Shown: in pieces, positions 23,199-36,549 of the stretch | Layout: the number at the start of each line of letters is the position of its first letter | How positions within the stretch are numbered: the first letter of the stretch is position 1 | Origin: Phoronis australis | Lineage: Eukaryota > Phoronida > Phoronidae | Direction of reading: 5' to 3' | NCBI GenBank assembly: GCA_002633005.1 | Contig: NMRA01000855.1 | Coordinates: forward strand, 1-64,000 | Length of the DNA: 64,000 nt | Notes under the pieces: generated by a model | What the model saw: the letters and a program-made list of their open reading frames with translations, nothing else | What the model was told of the DNA's origin: nothing | Databases searched by the model: none | Position numbers and translations under genes: made by a program

Positions 23199-24905
23199 AC
23201 AAGAGCAACGCGGAGCATTCAAATGCATCCACGAATGCACCACAAATGGGGTGCGTCTAGCCTTGATTATTTGCATCAGAAAAATAGCCACTAGATGGCA
23301 CAAAATGTCCAGTACTTCTAAAAGCGGGAAGTGCTATCTAAGAAGCTATCTAGAAAACTATTTACCAAATTTCATAAAAATCTATCAAGGAATTTCAGAG
23401 AAACAAAAGAAACGTAAAAAAATGAAATTGCCACTAGGAGGCACAGCATTCCTTGGATCTGCCTAAAAGTCGTCTTTTTCTGTTGTTAGCTTCATATAGA
23501 TACCCTCACTAAATTTAATAAAAAATCTGGAGTGGGTTTAGGAGATATACCTATGGGCACAAAACAAAACAAAACTATCACCACGAGCCACCACAGTAGT
23601 TCAAGTCATCGCCAACCGTCCTCTTCACACTGAGAACATATACGCCATCTTTCAAAATCACGATCCTTAGAATGGATTGGTTGATAGAGGATGGACTCAA
23701 AAACAGCAAAAACAGCCACTAGGTGGTGCAAAATTCCTCGATTTCATCCGAAAACGGGAGGTAGCGTTATCTCACCAATATTCGCCTATATTCCAAATTC
23801 TATGAAAATCCATTGAGGACTTTTGAAGAAACAGACTGAGGTAAATGTAAAAAACTAAAATTGCCACTAGGGGGGCACACAGGTAGTCAGATCTGTTCGA
23901 AAGTTGTGGTCATCTGTTGTCAATATCATCTAAATACATTTAGTAAAGATTCTGCCAACGGTTTAGGAGATACAGCTACGGCCACCAAAAAACTGCCACT
24001 AGGAGGCGCCACAGTGATCAAGAACATCAGAAAATCATCATGAGCAGTCCTCTTCATAATAAGAACATGTATGCCAATTTTCACAATCATCCTTAGAGCG
24101 GTTTGGTAGATAGAGGGGTGGACGACAACAAACAGATTCAAAAACAGTAAAAATGGTCACTAGGTGGCGCAAACTACATCAAATCCATTCCAAAACTGAA
24201 TGCCTATAAGCCACATTTTATGAAAATCCGTGGAGGACCTTTGAAGAAACAGCGGTCTGTAAAAAAACTAAAATTGCCAATAGGGGGCACACCGGTAATC
24301 AGATCTATCTGAAAATCGTCGTCTATTGTCAACATTATATAAATACACTTGCTAACTATACTAAAGATCCTGCAAACTGTTTAGGAGATATAGCCATTGG
24401 TGCAAAAAAACAAAACTGCCAGTAGGAGGCACCACAGTAGTAAAAGTTGTCAGAAAATCATGTTGGCCGTCCTCTTTATAGTAAGAACATACACGCAATT
24501 TTCACAATCATCCTTAAAGCGATTTGGTTGACAGAGGGGTGGACACCAAAAAAACAGACTAAAAAAGAGTGGCCACTAGGTGGCGCAAACTACATCAAAT
24601 CCATCCGAAATCAGGATGATAGCGTTATCTAACTAATAGATGTATACATGCCAAATTTTATGGAAATACCTTGAGGACTTTTGAAGATACAGACTCGGGG
24701 AAAACGTAAAAAACTAAAACACCGGTAGTCGGATCCGTCCGAAGGTTCCCTCATGCCATCCCATCTAAGAAAGGACACGTGCAAAATTTCATGAACATAC
24801 GTCAAACGGTTTTGGAGACAGAGCAGCGGAAGGACGCCGCCCGGACTGACACACGGGGAAGATGGCATAATATGTCCACATATAAATATGTGGGCGCATG
24901 AAAAT
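23199..24905 (+). mobile_element. CTCF-motif repeat element, copy 2
   Basis: A diverged version of 12541-14549: same leader (aagagcaacgcggagcattc), same alternating blocks with CCACTAGG motifs at 23288, 23431, 23716, 23864, 23996, 24157, 24277, 24419 and 24573, and the same closing palindrome. Several motifs carry substitutions (TCACTAGG, CCAATAGG, CCAGTAGG), consistent with greater age. Confidence 0.65.
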
Positions 24906-25189
24906 GATTTTTCAAAAAGCACTTTTCCTTGAATCTTTTTTCAACATATGCTGTGCTCTAAAACACTTCCTATGATCTACTTCAAAGTTGTCAGATCAGT
25001 AAAGAAGTGTAAAAACAAAGCCATTATTAGTACCTTTCTATTCTAACACTTGGTTCTAGTCTCTTATTGCAGACATAGATATTCTAAGGGCAAGTCTGGA
25101 GCCAGGTGAACTTATGGTAACTTATCATTACTTAAGGTTATGCAAGACCATACAGGCAAGTCTGTACATTGGGACAAACATCCATCAAA

Positions 25190-25560
25190 CTAAAAAATTA
25201 AGTAAGGCTGCATATTTTCTGATGTTAGAAAGCCTGCAGAATTGTTTTACTTTAATCCAATGTGCCATTGATTAGGTCGTCAAGTGACCGTGTCTTCGCA
25301 TTAAAGTTTAGGAAATAAGAAAGTTATGAAAAATAATGGTATGGATAGCATGACCAAATTCCCTTTTGATATAAATGATATTTAAATTTAATGATCATTG
25401 TTTTAATCTTAAACTTTTGAGTTTTTGTGTACATACAATAGCAGTCCTATTATTTGAAAACACTTCTGGCAAATTGAATCATATTGAAAACAACTGCAAC
25501 ACAGAGTTTTGGAGAACAGTCCATAACATGAGACAACTCCTACACCAAGAGAGTCCAAGC
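25190..25560 (+). repeat. Dispersed repeat family R2
   Basis: Blocks tgttagaaagcctg, gccattgattaggtcgtcaagtgacc, tttgatataaatga and tttggagaacagt in the same order as 61050-61490. Confidence 0.55.
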
Positions 25561-26670
25561 CTTACTATGACTACCGTAAACCACCCCAATCGATTCACAA
25601 ATTAATGCTCGTGACTTAGCCACGATACTGAAGAAAACCTCTTAGCTAATTTTTGTTGTAATGCCTCAATTTTAAAAATTCGAAGATGGCTACTATTTAT
25701 TTTTCAATTTTAAAAACCGTCACGTTGGTCGTTAGCCTAACTTATTGCTCATTTTTTACTTTGAAACATGTACGCTAAACAGGCGTGTTGGTTTATGACC
25801 ACAGCTTTCTGATCCAGCACATTCAGCCAAGCCCATGAATAGTGACTAGCTCACTTCATTACGTGATGGCGCCATCAAGCCTTTGATGTGTCGAGGACTT
25901 TGCCGGATACTCTGGGGTACACACTGCACTCTTTCTCATCCACTAGCGTGAAATCCAAGAAGATCGAATTTAAGATGTGGATTATGAGATTGTGCAAATA
26001 AGCAGAATTTACTGCAACTCTAAACAAACATAACAAGGCAGCATAATGATCTTATTCATAACTATACCGTGAGTAACAGGAGACAGTCAGAGTGTTAAAG
26101 TTAGGGTTTCACTCAATGTCTGAAAATAGATCATTACAAAAACGGTTTCTTAAGAGACCAGTCCAGATATCACTTTTGTCCACTGTTAAGCGTTCATGTA
26201 CTTTTGTCTGAATCGGGACTCAAAGGCCAATTATATTCCACAGATCAAAGACTTATTGAAACCATTCATCGACAGATACGTTTTATTGGATTTCTTCGGG
26301 TAAAATCATTCCAACTAAACATTTCATAGGAAATTCAATTTCAGAAGCAAAACAGTTTCAATCCAGGATACATAAAAAAGCTAAAGTAAATTTCTGAACT
26401 TAATCTAACCAAACATTGAGAGGGGTAGACAGTGGAATTTACTTATACAAGCATTTTAAGACTTAATGGTCTGTCAGCTAAAGATGCAAAATGCACCCAA
26501 ACATTCAATCATCTGCTGACATTTTTTCAGTGACCATAGTGAGTAACTATAAACCTGTGCCTTCCACCATAAAAACAACTTTTGACTTTGACCACTCACA
26601 TTTATGAAATTGTTGTCAAGTGGTTCCCTTAGAAATCAAAACAGTGTTGTGATTTCTGTGCTCCGGAAAG
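25561..26670. other. No supported feature
   Basis: AT-rich sequence; no gene, repeat or regulatory site I can defend. Confidence 0.5.
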
Positions 26671-26894
26671 AACTTGGCTGGCATAAAACGAAAACAAAAT
26701 ATTTCAGAAAACTGTAAGGATTTTTGTGACCTCTATCTAATAAAATGTGACCGTGTTATTTATATCGTTATTTTGCAGTCAAAACCTTTATTTTTTACAA
26801 CATTTTACAAAGACACGGACATGTATATCCGCACTCATTTACTAGGAAAACTCCAATTATTGCCCGGGTTTGCTTTTAAAGAATACTTTACCAA

Positions 26895-27284
26895 GTGGCC
26901 CAATCAATGTCAAGTTTAAAAAATTGTGTTAAATCATTTCTTACCGTTAATAGTCTCACACCTACTCTTACTACTAAATTAAGTTTATTGCCTGAAAAAG
27001 AAATTGCCGTTAACCAAGTGCGAGAGGGGTTGAACGTATATTCACAGACGTTCTATAACTTTGCCATTTCTTCTGATAAATGCACCTGTGGTGCAATTAA
27101 TAGTGATGCTCTCTACTTGCTCTCATGCCCCATCTATAATCTTGAGTGTGAAAAGCTGTTTTGCAACCTGCAATCCAACGATCATATCTGGTTACATTTT
27201 CAAATTTTTAGTAACAGGCATGAAAAAGCTAGTTTTATATTACATGATTGTTTGTCTATATCACAATTTAAATCACGATTGTAA
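26895..27284 (+). pseudogene. LINE-type ORF2 3' remnant
   Basis: An open frame of about 129 codons reads LSLLPEKEIAVNQVREGLN, then C-x-CGA (DKCTCGAINSDALYLL) and SCPIYNLECEKLFCNL. Many non-LTR retrotransposon ORF2 proteins end in a C.CG......H/L..CP.Y..(R/E)..L zinc-binding segment of this kind. The expected His is replaced by Tyr/Leu. There is no reverse-transcriptase domain upstream; the neighbouring frame (26674-26919) is shifted. A 5'-truncated relic is the usual fate of LINEs. Confidence 0.5.
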
Positions 27285-27329
27285 TGCTTTACTACCTAGA
27301 AATCCTAGTGATTTTAAGTCATAACAAGG

Positions 27330-27843
27330 AATTGCAACAATATCTACACTGAGCTTTTTGGTTTGTTTTATGCTTTTCTATATTGTTCTCTTTTAAATGT
27401 TCTCCTTTATTACCTTAGGACTTTGTTCCTGTTTTTTTTGTTTTCTTTACTTTTGCCTGTTTTTTGTTTTCTTTACTTTTGGTGTTTTTGCTCAATATCA
27501 TGTTTCACTTAAGGTAGGTGTATACACTGATCAAATCTCCAGGTTCCTAACTAAAATGAGTAAAAAGGGAGTTTTAACTAGTTAGATATGACTCTGAAAG
27601 TGACAAAAATCGAAAAAAAAAAGTTTTTTTGTGGTTCGTTTTTTAAAAAATCGTATTTTTTAATTTTCAAAAAATCCAATTTTACCTCGATTTTTTTTTC
27701 AAAATGCACAGGGATCATCATCAACTGTTTCCTTACGCAATATTCTACTTATCCATACCAAATATATGTACAAAATCATTATGATTTTGATTTTGTGGCA
27801 TTTTTTGTGTGTAAGTTGGGGCAAGCACGCCACTTTTTGTCAT
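27330..27843 (+). other. T-rich low-complexity stretch beside a gap
   Basis: Contains a direct duplication ttttttgttttctttacttt and long T runs; no gene. Confidence 0.6.
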
Positions 27844-27939
27844 NNNNNNNNNNNNNNNNNNNNNNNNNNNNNNNNNNNNNNNNNNNNNNNNNNNNNNNNN
27901 NNNNNNNNNNNNNNNNNNNNNNNNNNNNNNNNNNNNNNN
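27844..27939. other. Assembly gap (96 N)
   Basis: Run of N; any frame read across it is meaningless. Confidence 0.99.
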
Positions 27940-28137
27940 GATTCACTCCATTTCTATTTTGTATAAATTTTCGATTGGTTTTAGGTAAAAACATTATACT
28001 AACAAAAATAAGTCGGTGTGTCTTAAAAGGTCAAGACCTCCAACCCCGGGCCTCTGATATAGAAAGTAGTTACAAAGCCGAGGCGAGTTGAGAAAGGTAG
28101 ATTCATTGTAATGTTTCTCGTTCAGTATGTGGTATAA

Positions 28138-28270
28138 ATAGATTATTACATCTTCTCAGACATTATCCCCCTTATCTAGAGCCCTCGTGGATTTTGTAGA
28201 ATTCTCCAAAGTCCACTCTGGCTCTAGATTACGGGGCGGGGGTTAACGACTTTGCCATGTAATAATCTAT
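28138..28270. repeat. Foldback element of 133 bp
   Basis: Perfect arms ATAGATTATTACAT / ATGTAATAATCTAT, with an inner pair TCTAGAGCC / GGCTCTAGA. Confidence 0.8.
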
Positions 28271-29069
28271 ATTTATCTGTGCAGCAATAAAAAGACATGG
28301 TCATATGACCCAATTAATGGCAGATGAGTACATAGTCAAAAATCCCTGCATGTCTTTCAAAAAATATGTACTTTCACTGACTTGAAATCAACTGTTATGT
28401 AGGTGTAAGGCTAAATACATAGACATGCCAATAATGTCTTACATTACCTTAACTAGACTAAAGTTATGAACGCTCTCTGACGTAAGAGCTTAAACAACTA
28501 GCTGGTCATACCTGCAGACATTTTAATAACAGGAATAATTGCCAAGTCTAAGATATTATTCATTTGGCATTCAAGGAAAATTATTCACTGTTGCTCTGGC
28601 CAACCAGTATAGGTGTACATTTTACGTGTTCATTTGAGAAGTAATCAGCTGTGCATTTGGTCACAGGTATGTTGATTAATGCCGTCGCCCCTTGCAGTCA
28701 CAGCTAATTGAACGCCAGCATACAATTGGACGTGTACCTGAACACTGGATTCTTTTCCGTTTTTGCATAACACACGATGAACATGGAGCGTAGGCAGTTG
28801 GGAATCTAATGACATTGTTATGTGAATAGTTTTACAGAGTAGGCTGTTTGAAATACACAACACCCAATACCTGAGTGTAAAAGTATGATTTAAGTTTGAA
28901 CAGCGTCATATCTTTATGCGTACTCCGGGAGGTGGGATATACCAAGACTGAGGAACAAAGACACAGTTACACCAATAATTACCTGGGCATTTATACAGGT
29001 AAGTAGTCAAAAGCATTAACAGTAGGAATGGTCTCATTTACAGAGTCACTTATCCAGATATAGTCCTGA

Positions 29070-29219
29070 GCTGGGTTGCATAAAACTTCAAAGTTATACG
29101 CTGGATAAGTTTGATTGTTGCATGACATCAGGAGCATTGTTCAACAATAACAACGTGACGCGTGATAATGCGACGTCATTGTTGCTATACGGCGTATAAC
29201 TTTTAAGCAACTGGGCCCA
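29070..29219. repeat. Foldback MITE of about 150 bp
   Basis: ctgggttgcataaaacttca...gttatacg on the left pairs with cgtataacttttaagcaact...ggg on the right. Confidence 0.65.
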
Positions 29220-30759
29220 GATGTCTTGGCGAGATAGTAGTTTGAAGACTTTCGCTGTTCACAGTTCATGTGAAAAAATGAGCCAACTTAAGTGGCGATG
29301 GCTAGAGTAGCGTCGTTGAGTCTTTCAATAATGACAACCTATGTAAAAAAATGACGAGGCAATCTCTATTAGATCAGACCTCCAAAAACAAAAAATAACA
29401 TTCACGAGCCAGGACTAATATGATTACGTGAAATATCTTTTTGACGATAGCTTTGCTTTATTCAGTTTCGTTAAGAGTGGTTATTTTGACTGCTTTTGAC
29501 TCGGAGGAGTATATTTCAAGACAGTTTTTTTCAAATTGGGATACTGAAATTATATCCAAATGTAATACTTGTAAATATTATAACCAATTTATTTAATGGT
29601 TTACATAATAAATTTACCATGTTTGGCTTTACTTTTATGTATTCTATTTATATACTATATCTGTCCAGTAGCGCTGCCGGAGTATTTTCATTGAGAAACC
29701 AAAAAATCAAGGGTCCCTCGCTGAAAATTGCCAACAAACGCCATGAGAGGCCTACCACACAATCAGTTTCAATGATGAGGTGGTTAGGATCTTTACAGGA
29801 ATGTTGTTGAGTGACTTTTGTGAACAATCCACACTACGGCTAGCAAACCACAACATTGACGAGATCTAGCCTGCCTCAGAGCATTGCCTGTGAACTAAAC
29901 AAAAACCGCTTAATGTTACCAGATATTGTCAGATTCGTCACCAACATAAAAAATCTGTAGAGAATGGTCTTCAAACGAAAAAATCCACCCCCAATGAGCA
30001 TTTTTTGTATTGATGTGACAAGTTCAGCCTATTACTAGCCCTGTCAGTGCATTGAAACCATAAGGTATCCCACATTTCATCTTTCCATCTTATGAGATTT
30101 CATGGTTATGCAAAGCATTTAAAAACAAGATCATTCCGCTATCAGTACTAGTGCATGTAAACCTGAAAGCGCCGCACTTTACGAAGAGAAGCCGCAACAT
30201 AAGCACATAGAGTTAATACAATGCACATACATCGCGCTCGAAGGGCATGCCATAAAACTATAACCCGACTCTTTTAATAAAAGGGGTACAACATTTTACT
30301 CTGACACCAGAGGTCATTTGAAAGTTTTTTTAATTCAAGGACAAATATCATGCAAAACTAGTCACACTTGTGACTTCTAGCACAATGGCATTTATATGAA
30401 AAGTTGCGTCATAGAGCGTACAAATTTTATTTACATTGTTTTACTCTTACAGTCTTTTTAACTACACAACTTCCTGAAATCAGTTTGAAAATTGTGAAAG
30501 CCGTGGTTAACAGAAGTTGTCCCTTCAATAGGGTACATTCACCCCTCCAATTAGGTAGGTACAGCCTAGATAAGCAGAGCAGGGCTTAACAATGGTTAAT
30601 GTCCTTCAGAGGCCTACTGTGTAATGTACTATGGACAATATCATGCCCTGAAAATTATCATCATCACATGATGAATGATTGGAGGGGTTGGAGATGCTTG
30701 TTTACTTGAACAAATGATTCTAGTTTATGTTGTAGTTAGGGAAACTATTCACTTATTTC
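29220..30759. other. No supported feature
   Basis: AT-rich; the small open frames (29496-29810, 30404-30589) have no recognisable domain or splice context. Confidence 0.5.
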
Positions 30760-30960
30760 ACACCAAAATAGTTGCCAAAATCGTTATTTTCCATTTTTCA
30801 AAGGCTGGTTACTTTACTGCAAATAACAGAAAATTTACCAAAAAATGTTTTGAGACATGGTACAAACCATGCTAGTGATACAATAAAATTTTTTAATCTT
30901 TATTTTTGTGTAAAAATATGACAAAATAAAATTTCACTTGTGCTTTAAATAAGTGAATAA
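30760..30960 (+). repeat. Dispersed repeat family R1
   Basis: ttttccatttttcaaaggctggttactttactgcaaata ... aaaatatgacaaaataaaatttcacttg. Confidence 0.65.
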
Positions 30961-31723
30961 CTACTTTAGGTCCAGCGACTTCACCTGCAAATGTCAAATA
31001 CAACATGAGTGGACTCACGAGACAGCAGGCACTGTTTTGTAAGCCAGAGGTGTCCATGTATTTTGGGATCAGAGGCTTCCAGTAGATGGGCATTCATGAA
31101 GACAAGGAGGCTTTAAGGACCAGATAAACTAGAAATGAACACAATGGGCTATCAAAAGAAATTTTTTTGATAATTTGGCAGAGGGCAATTAGCCCACTGT
31201 TGACGTCAACCAGACAGATGTGATATTTACTAATTAATTTCTTAGTAGATGGTCTTTTCTTTAACGTAGATTAACATCACAATCCCAATCACTAAATGAT
31301 CATTTTACACTGCATGTCAAACTCTCTTAAATAATAATCCAGCACTGCAAAATATTTTGTTTTAGCTGAGCTGAATATCAGCATGTTTATGTATAAAATT
31401 ATTAGTAAACACAACACTATTTTCGGCTTATTGTGTAAACACCTTCACCAATTCATTTGGTTGGTCAATTATACAAACTTCAGGGATCTGAATGAACACA
31501 TGTGTTGTGTGTGACACAACCTTGAAAGCTGTTAATAATGCCACTGTGGGGAGGTTTAGCAACAAACCAAAAGAATGTTTTACAAAGGCAATGATTGAAA
31601 TCACTAATACATTAGCAAGTAATTGTATGTTCAAACAAACTACAGCCTAGGGGAAGAATGGTTCACTGTTCAGGCTATAGTAACCTGGCCTGTTTCCTTT
31701 CAGTCAGCTGGGCTTGATTGCAT

Positions 31724-31810
31724 TATATATATAAGTGGAGCCCCCACATTGGTTACACTGAGATAGAGACTTGTTGTTGACAAGGACAGAGCTTCTTCAG
31801 GTAAATCAAG
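31724..31810 (+). promoter_or_regulatory. Candidate TATA promoter and first noncoding exon
   Basis: TATATATAA at 31724-31733 is followed about 65-75 bp later by two possible donors, CAG|GTAAAT (31801) and AAG|GTAAGT (31811). A start near 31755-31760 would give a 45-55 nt noncoding first exon that could splice to gene B at 40695. A second candidate at 34583 competes. There is no transcript evidence. Confidence 0.35.
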
Positions 31811-33930
31811 GTAAGTGACAGGCAGCAAAAACAAGCTACAAATTTTGTTTCAACGCAATTACAGGTAGAATGAATCCTCGTCAACTTTCCTCTAGTATTA
31901 GAAACTGCTGATTTAAGGATTCTCCGGTTGAGTGAATAATTCATATAACGCTGTTTCACAGAAAAAGAAGGTGGAAGTTGTAGACGGTTGTAACAGAAAC
32001 AATGCCCTATCATAACCACCTCTTTATTTTATAGAATTTACAAAAGCTTTCAATTTGGTAAAAGATCACTAATTAACGACAAAAATAGTTGCTAAAATTC
32101 CCCTATTGTCATTTCTAATGGTTTCTAACGTGAATGCTCACAATTTCTCAAATAGTGATTGTCTGATGGTTCATGAAGCACCGGTGTGAAACTTCAAGCT
32201 GATCAAGCATTTATTTTGCATTACATATCTGTTGAAGATGAAAAATGAAATTCCGCTTGTCCACCATATTGTGCTCTCAAGTGGTAAAGTTTTACCACAA
32301 TTTACACAAGGACAATATACCACAGTTTACAACCAATATTTACTAATTTACTGTAATGTAACTAATTTACTTGTTACTCCAATTTTGAAAAACATGAAGT
32401 CAATGTTTTTTGTTTAAACAATTCAGAAATACCTTGAAGCAACACCAGTTATTAAGTGTTGGTCAAATTCTTCACCTCATGACACAGCATTGCAGACAAG
32501 TGAGATCTCATTTTGTCAAATTTCAGAAAAAAATTAACAAGAATTTCACTTCCCTGCTAGCCTAGTTTGTATGCGGGTACAGCTGTCTCGCAACACCATT
32601 TGGTAAAATGATGAGTATTTGCTGCAATATGCCTTTGCAATTTTACGACTCATTCATCGAAGAATTTTTGTAGTAGGACACTCCCAACTGTGAGTGAGTC
32701 TCAGATCAACAAAAAACAATGACCATTCTTTACTCTACTAGTTGTGCTGCTTATTGTAGACCCCAAGAAAAGACTGCACTTTAGTTTCATTTGTAAAGAT
32801 CAACTATGAACAGTAACTCAACTGTACATACAGTGCGCAACAAAAGCAATCACTCAAATTACCATTTCAGTGGCATGACTGCTTACTTGGTTAACTGGAA
32901 AATTACTGGTAATGACTATTATGGGGACAAAATTATGATTACAGGACAAATACACTGACAATGAATTTGTCTTCAGCTCAGCTGTCACCACTGGAATTCG
33001 GGGTCATTTTGTTTAAATGCTTTTGACTGGTACTGTACCTACAACAAGAAAAATATACACCCCACAGAGTCAACACATAAAGTCCAATGTGTATTACCAA
33101 AACTATCAGTCAAAAATTATTAATGTTTCAAAACGTATTAGGGATGAGGTAAAACAAAATTGTGCAATTGCACACAATGGTGCGACCACTAGTGGTATTT
33201 GCAGGGGTGACCAACATAGACATGAAACTAAATAATCTAATTTGTGAATAAAAACAAATCTGGCTAGAAAACACAGGTATAAGGAGGTCATGGCAACCAA
33301 TAGGCCAGCCACAACAACAACTTTCTACCCCAATGAACAACAGGCATGGCACATTTGTTAGCCAAGGTAGGTTAGGTGTATCTATAACTTGATATGACGG
33401 TGACCATTCATATGGCTTTGATCAGTATCTGAAATCTTGCAAGTAATAAAAAAGTAAATGACATTGTCAAGCCACATAGAAACAATTAAGACCATGGATT
33501 GATCAAATATCGGGAGAGGCTTCTCCCTTAAAATGGGTACGTAGGGATGTGCTGCTTTTTTTGGGCCTCTGGGGTGGGTAATTTGGTTTGAGGTATTGTC
33601 GCGGTTAGGTATCTGTAAAAGTTACCTCTGCTCTATGGTTGCTGATACATTGCCGGGCACCTGACACAAAAGTGGCATTTTACAGGACTTATCATCTATC
33701 AAATGTTGTTGTTGGTAACGAGGATAGAAACCCATCACAGTCATGATGAGACAGATCTTATGACAATAAAAGACCAGATTTGATTTTCAAATCTTAACCA
33801 AGTAAATAAGGTGAAACTCAGTTTTAAAAACTTTAACGTCAACAGAACATAAAAAATTGTGGTGGTCTAACACAAAGGCGTTAGCTTTTTAGAGAACATC
33901 CATATGGAATTTGCCATCCCGCGGGCTAAC
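31811..33930. other. No supported gene
   Basis: AT-rich. A short R1-like fragment (attttgtcaaatttc) lies near 32510. This would be intronic if the 31.7-kb promoter serves gene B. Confidence 0.4.
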
Positions 33931-33933
33931 TCG

Positions 33934-34196
33934 TATTGACAACGTGCCCGCAGGCATGTGCCAAAAATTGCCGAGAGACCCCGTATTGCAGGTGTCAGGT
34001 CCTATATCCTTTTGCGGGGAAGAGTTATTTGCCTCGCCCCCTTTTGAAGGGTAGTTTTTTGTCTGTTCCACACCTCTTGCGGGGACAAATGGAAATTTAG
34101 GCGCCTACTGGGCTCCGCATGGGTCCTGCAAAACTTGCTGAAAAAGTACTACCTACCCGCAATTTTTGGTACACGCCTGCGGGCACCTTGTCAATA
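33934..34196. repeat. Foldback element of 263 bp, GC-richer than surroundings
   Basis: Arms of about 37 bp: tattgacaacgtgcccgcag...caaaaattgc on the left pairs with gcaatttttgg...ctgcgggcaccttgtcaata on the right, with few mismatches. The loop has paired cttttgcggggaa/ttgcggggac motifs. Confidence 0.8.
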
Positions 34197-34566
34197 GGAG
34201 TGACCACCCTTCCTTCCCAGGTTTGTAGTATTATGCATACTACATTCCAGGAGTTGATAAACACTACTGGTATTACAGTTACAATAGGTAAATTGAGTCT
34301 TTATGTTATCTATTGTCACAATTTCTAAAAATAATGGTTTCCTTTTTTGTCACAGTTCCCCCTCGCGAAAGCTGGTTTTTCCATCTGGTCTTGATTACTT
34401 TGACTTTCACTAATTCAAGTACCACCCAGCAGACAAAACCTGGCAACTAAATCCAGTGCTAACACATCGGTTGTACTCGAGGATAACTTTTAGAGCAGAG
34501 TAGAGGTCAGTGGACATAACGCATATCTGACCTGCGTTGCCTCAGTGAGTGAAGGGGGCAGCTACA

Positions 34567-34744
34567 TTTTCTTATTGGTTCGATATAAAAGCTCGTGCAG
34601 CAGAACGACATCCACTTTCACATGACATTTACGAAAACACAGGAAAATAAAATGAACGAGCATCAGGACACCCCCCTACCAGTCGTTGACAAAGAACTGT
34701 AGAGTACAGTTCGAAATGTTCGAACTTCTAATCCCCGGTCTCCG
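34567..34744 (+). promoter_or_regulatory. Candidate promoter (CCAAT-like and TATA) with 5' exon
   Basis: ATTGG (inverted CCAAT) lies a few bases upstream of GATATAAAAGC. The region downstream runs to a donor CGA|GTAAGT at 34745. It contains a short 16-codon ORF (MNEHQDTPL..., start near 34651), so it would be an untranslated leader with a uORF. It is about 6 kb upstream of gene B exon 1 and is one of two promoter candidates for it. Confidence 0.33.
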
Positions 34745-34899
34745 AGTAAGTTGATTTTACTTATAAACAAATCTTCACCCAGACCATGAAAAAACCTTTT
34801 TCAATCGAATGATCATCAGTTGGGTGGAAAGCTAGTACTGCGCTGCACGTTTAACGCAAAAGAAATTAGGAACTCAAAAAGTTGTGTGTACGGGATTAT

Positions 34900-35142
34900 C
34901 TGGGTTTGGTATGACCATTGACAAAAAAGAGGAAAATTTTCCAAGTGATGTATAGTTCCGCAAATAAATAGGTGTGATAGAAATATTTATTGTGTTGTAA
35001 AATTTAACTGAAATAAATGTTTTTGCATGAATAAAATGAAAAATCATGAAAAAAGAGAGGAAAAAAGAAGGAGCTGGAAACCAAATAAGAGGAAATCGAA
35101 ACCAAACAGGAAATCCTCTTGAGAGGAAAGTTCCAAGCCCTG
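34900..35142. mobile_element. hAT-like MITE, copy 2
   Basis: CTGGGTTTGGTAT...TTCCAAGCCCTG; it shares ggtatgaccattgacaaaaaa and the gaggaaa motif series with copy 1 at 3698-4050. Confidence 0.5.
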
Positions 35143-35149
35143 AATTCTC

Positions 35150-35390
35150 CTCTTATTGTGCATGAAATAATTACCAAAATTGTCATTTTCCATTTTTCAA
35201 AGTTACATAACTTTGCTACAAACAGTGAAAATTCACCAAATGTTGTTTCATGATAACACCGCAGTACAAAGTAAGATAGTTATAGACTAAAATTTTCTTA
35301 ATTTTCGTTTTTGTGAAGAAATTGGACAAAATAGAATTTCCCTTGCCGGCCATATTATGTGCAAAATTAAGTGAAGAATTACGGTACGGT
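35150..35390 (+). repeat. Dispersed repeat family R1
   Basis: catttttcaaagttacataactttgctacaaa ... aaattggacaaaatagaatttcccttgccggccat; it abuts the element starting at 35392. Confidence 0.7.
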
Positions 35391-36549
35391 AAAGTCGCTC
35401 GATTTTCGGACGGCCCGCCATTTTGGGAAAAGAACAAGTATTTCCGAAATGAGTTTTTCATAGTCCACGAAATTCCTACAAGGTCCAAAAACTGCTTTTC
35501 AATGATCCTCGAACTTCGGACAATGTCATAAACATCGGATTTCTGTCCCGCGACTTTCAGACATGGAAAATTTTAGAAACCCTAATTTCGGACTGACGCA
35601 ACTCTCCTGTCACTAACGTTCAATGGATGATTACTTGTCTATAAGGATTGAATCCGAGAATTGGTATAACGAGCTCTGTAATTTTTTACCTAGTCCTGAC
35701 AATGTCACGACCGCTACTCGATTGTCTTACGTTTAGCTTGTGTTTGGCGTTGTATCTATGAAAAGAATCACCGAGTCCCGCATGACGAAAATTTCTGATG
35801 AAAATGGAAATCGGAAATACACCCAAGGTTGCAACTTTTCGTTGTAGCGTTATATGTGCTCTGGTTTAATTAGACAGTGCTGTTCGACTTCCGACTGTGA
35901 CACTGAACTTGCACGCCTGACATCAAGTTGCGTATTTACGAAACTTTATTTTTAAAATGTCCTGGTCTTTGCAAATGCCCTTGCCAGTGGCTAAAATCTC
36001 CCGACGGCTTGTCCGGATGTTATCCTTTTTACGAAGGGAAATATTTTTACGGGCCCCCATACACAATACAGCCAAGTCTGCCCGTCGGATATCGAGCATT
36101 CAGGACATTCTTATGATTCTAAAAATACTCATTGAAGCACACCGTTTGCAGTGCTATCGTGGGCACATTTCAACGCTCCGCGTTGCTCTTGTTGACAACT
36201 GTATTTATATCTACTTAACCCCTAATTGCAAGGTCACAATTTGGCGTGTATAGTCCTCTTTTAAACTCGACAACAATTGGACTAATGCTGTGCTTCCGAA
36301 TGGAATTTTTTTTTCTCAAAAAAGTGTCACGCCTGTTTCTATCTTTAGAGTTCCTGTGCGGATTTTCATTTAATTTTCCCGGACAGTGTTCTTAGAGAGA
36401 AGACATCTTGTTTTGGATAGATTCAATGTATTCTGTGCCATTTAACGACATTAAAACCACTACTGAAATTGCATTGTAGTCATGGGTGCATTTCAACGCT
36501 CCATTTAGCTCTTCTTTACAAGCAGCGGGTTCAATGAAATGTGGCGTGT

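Noticed and set aside
27588-28091. Open frame of 167 codons
   Set aside because: It runs through the 96-N gap; the coding reading is artificial.
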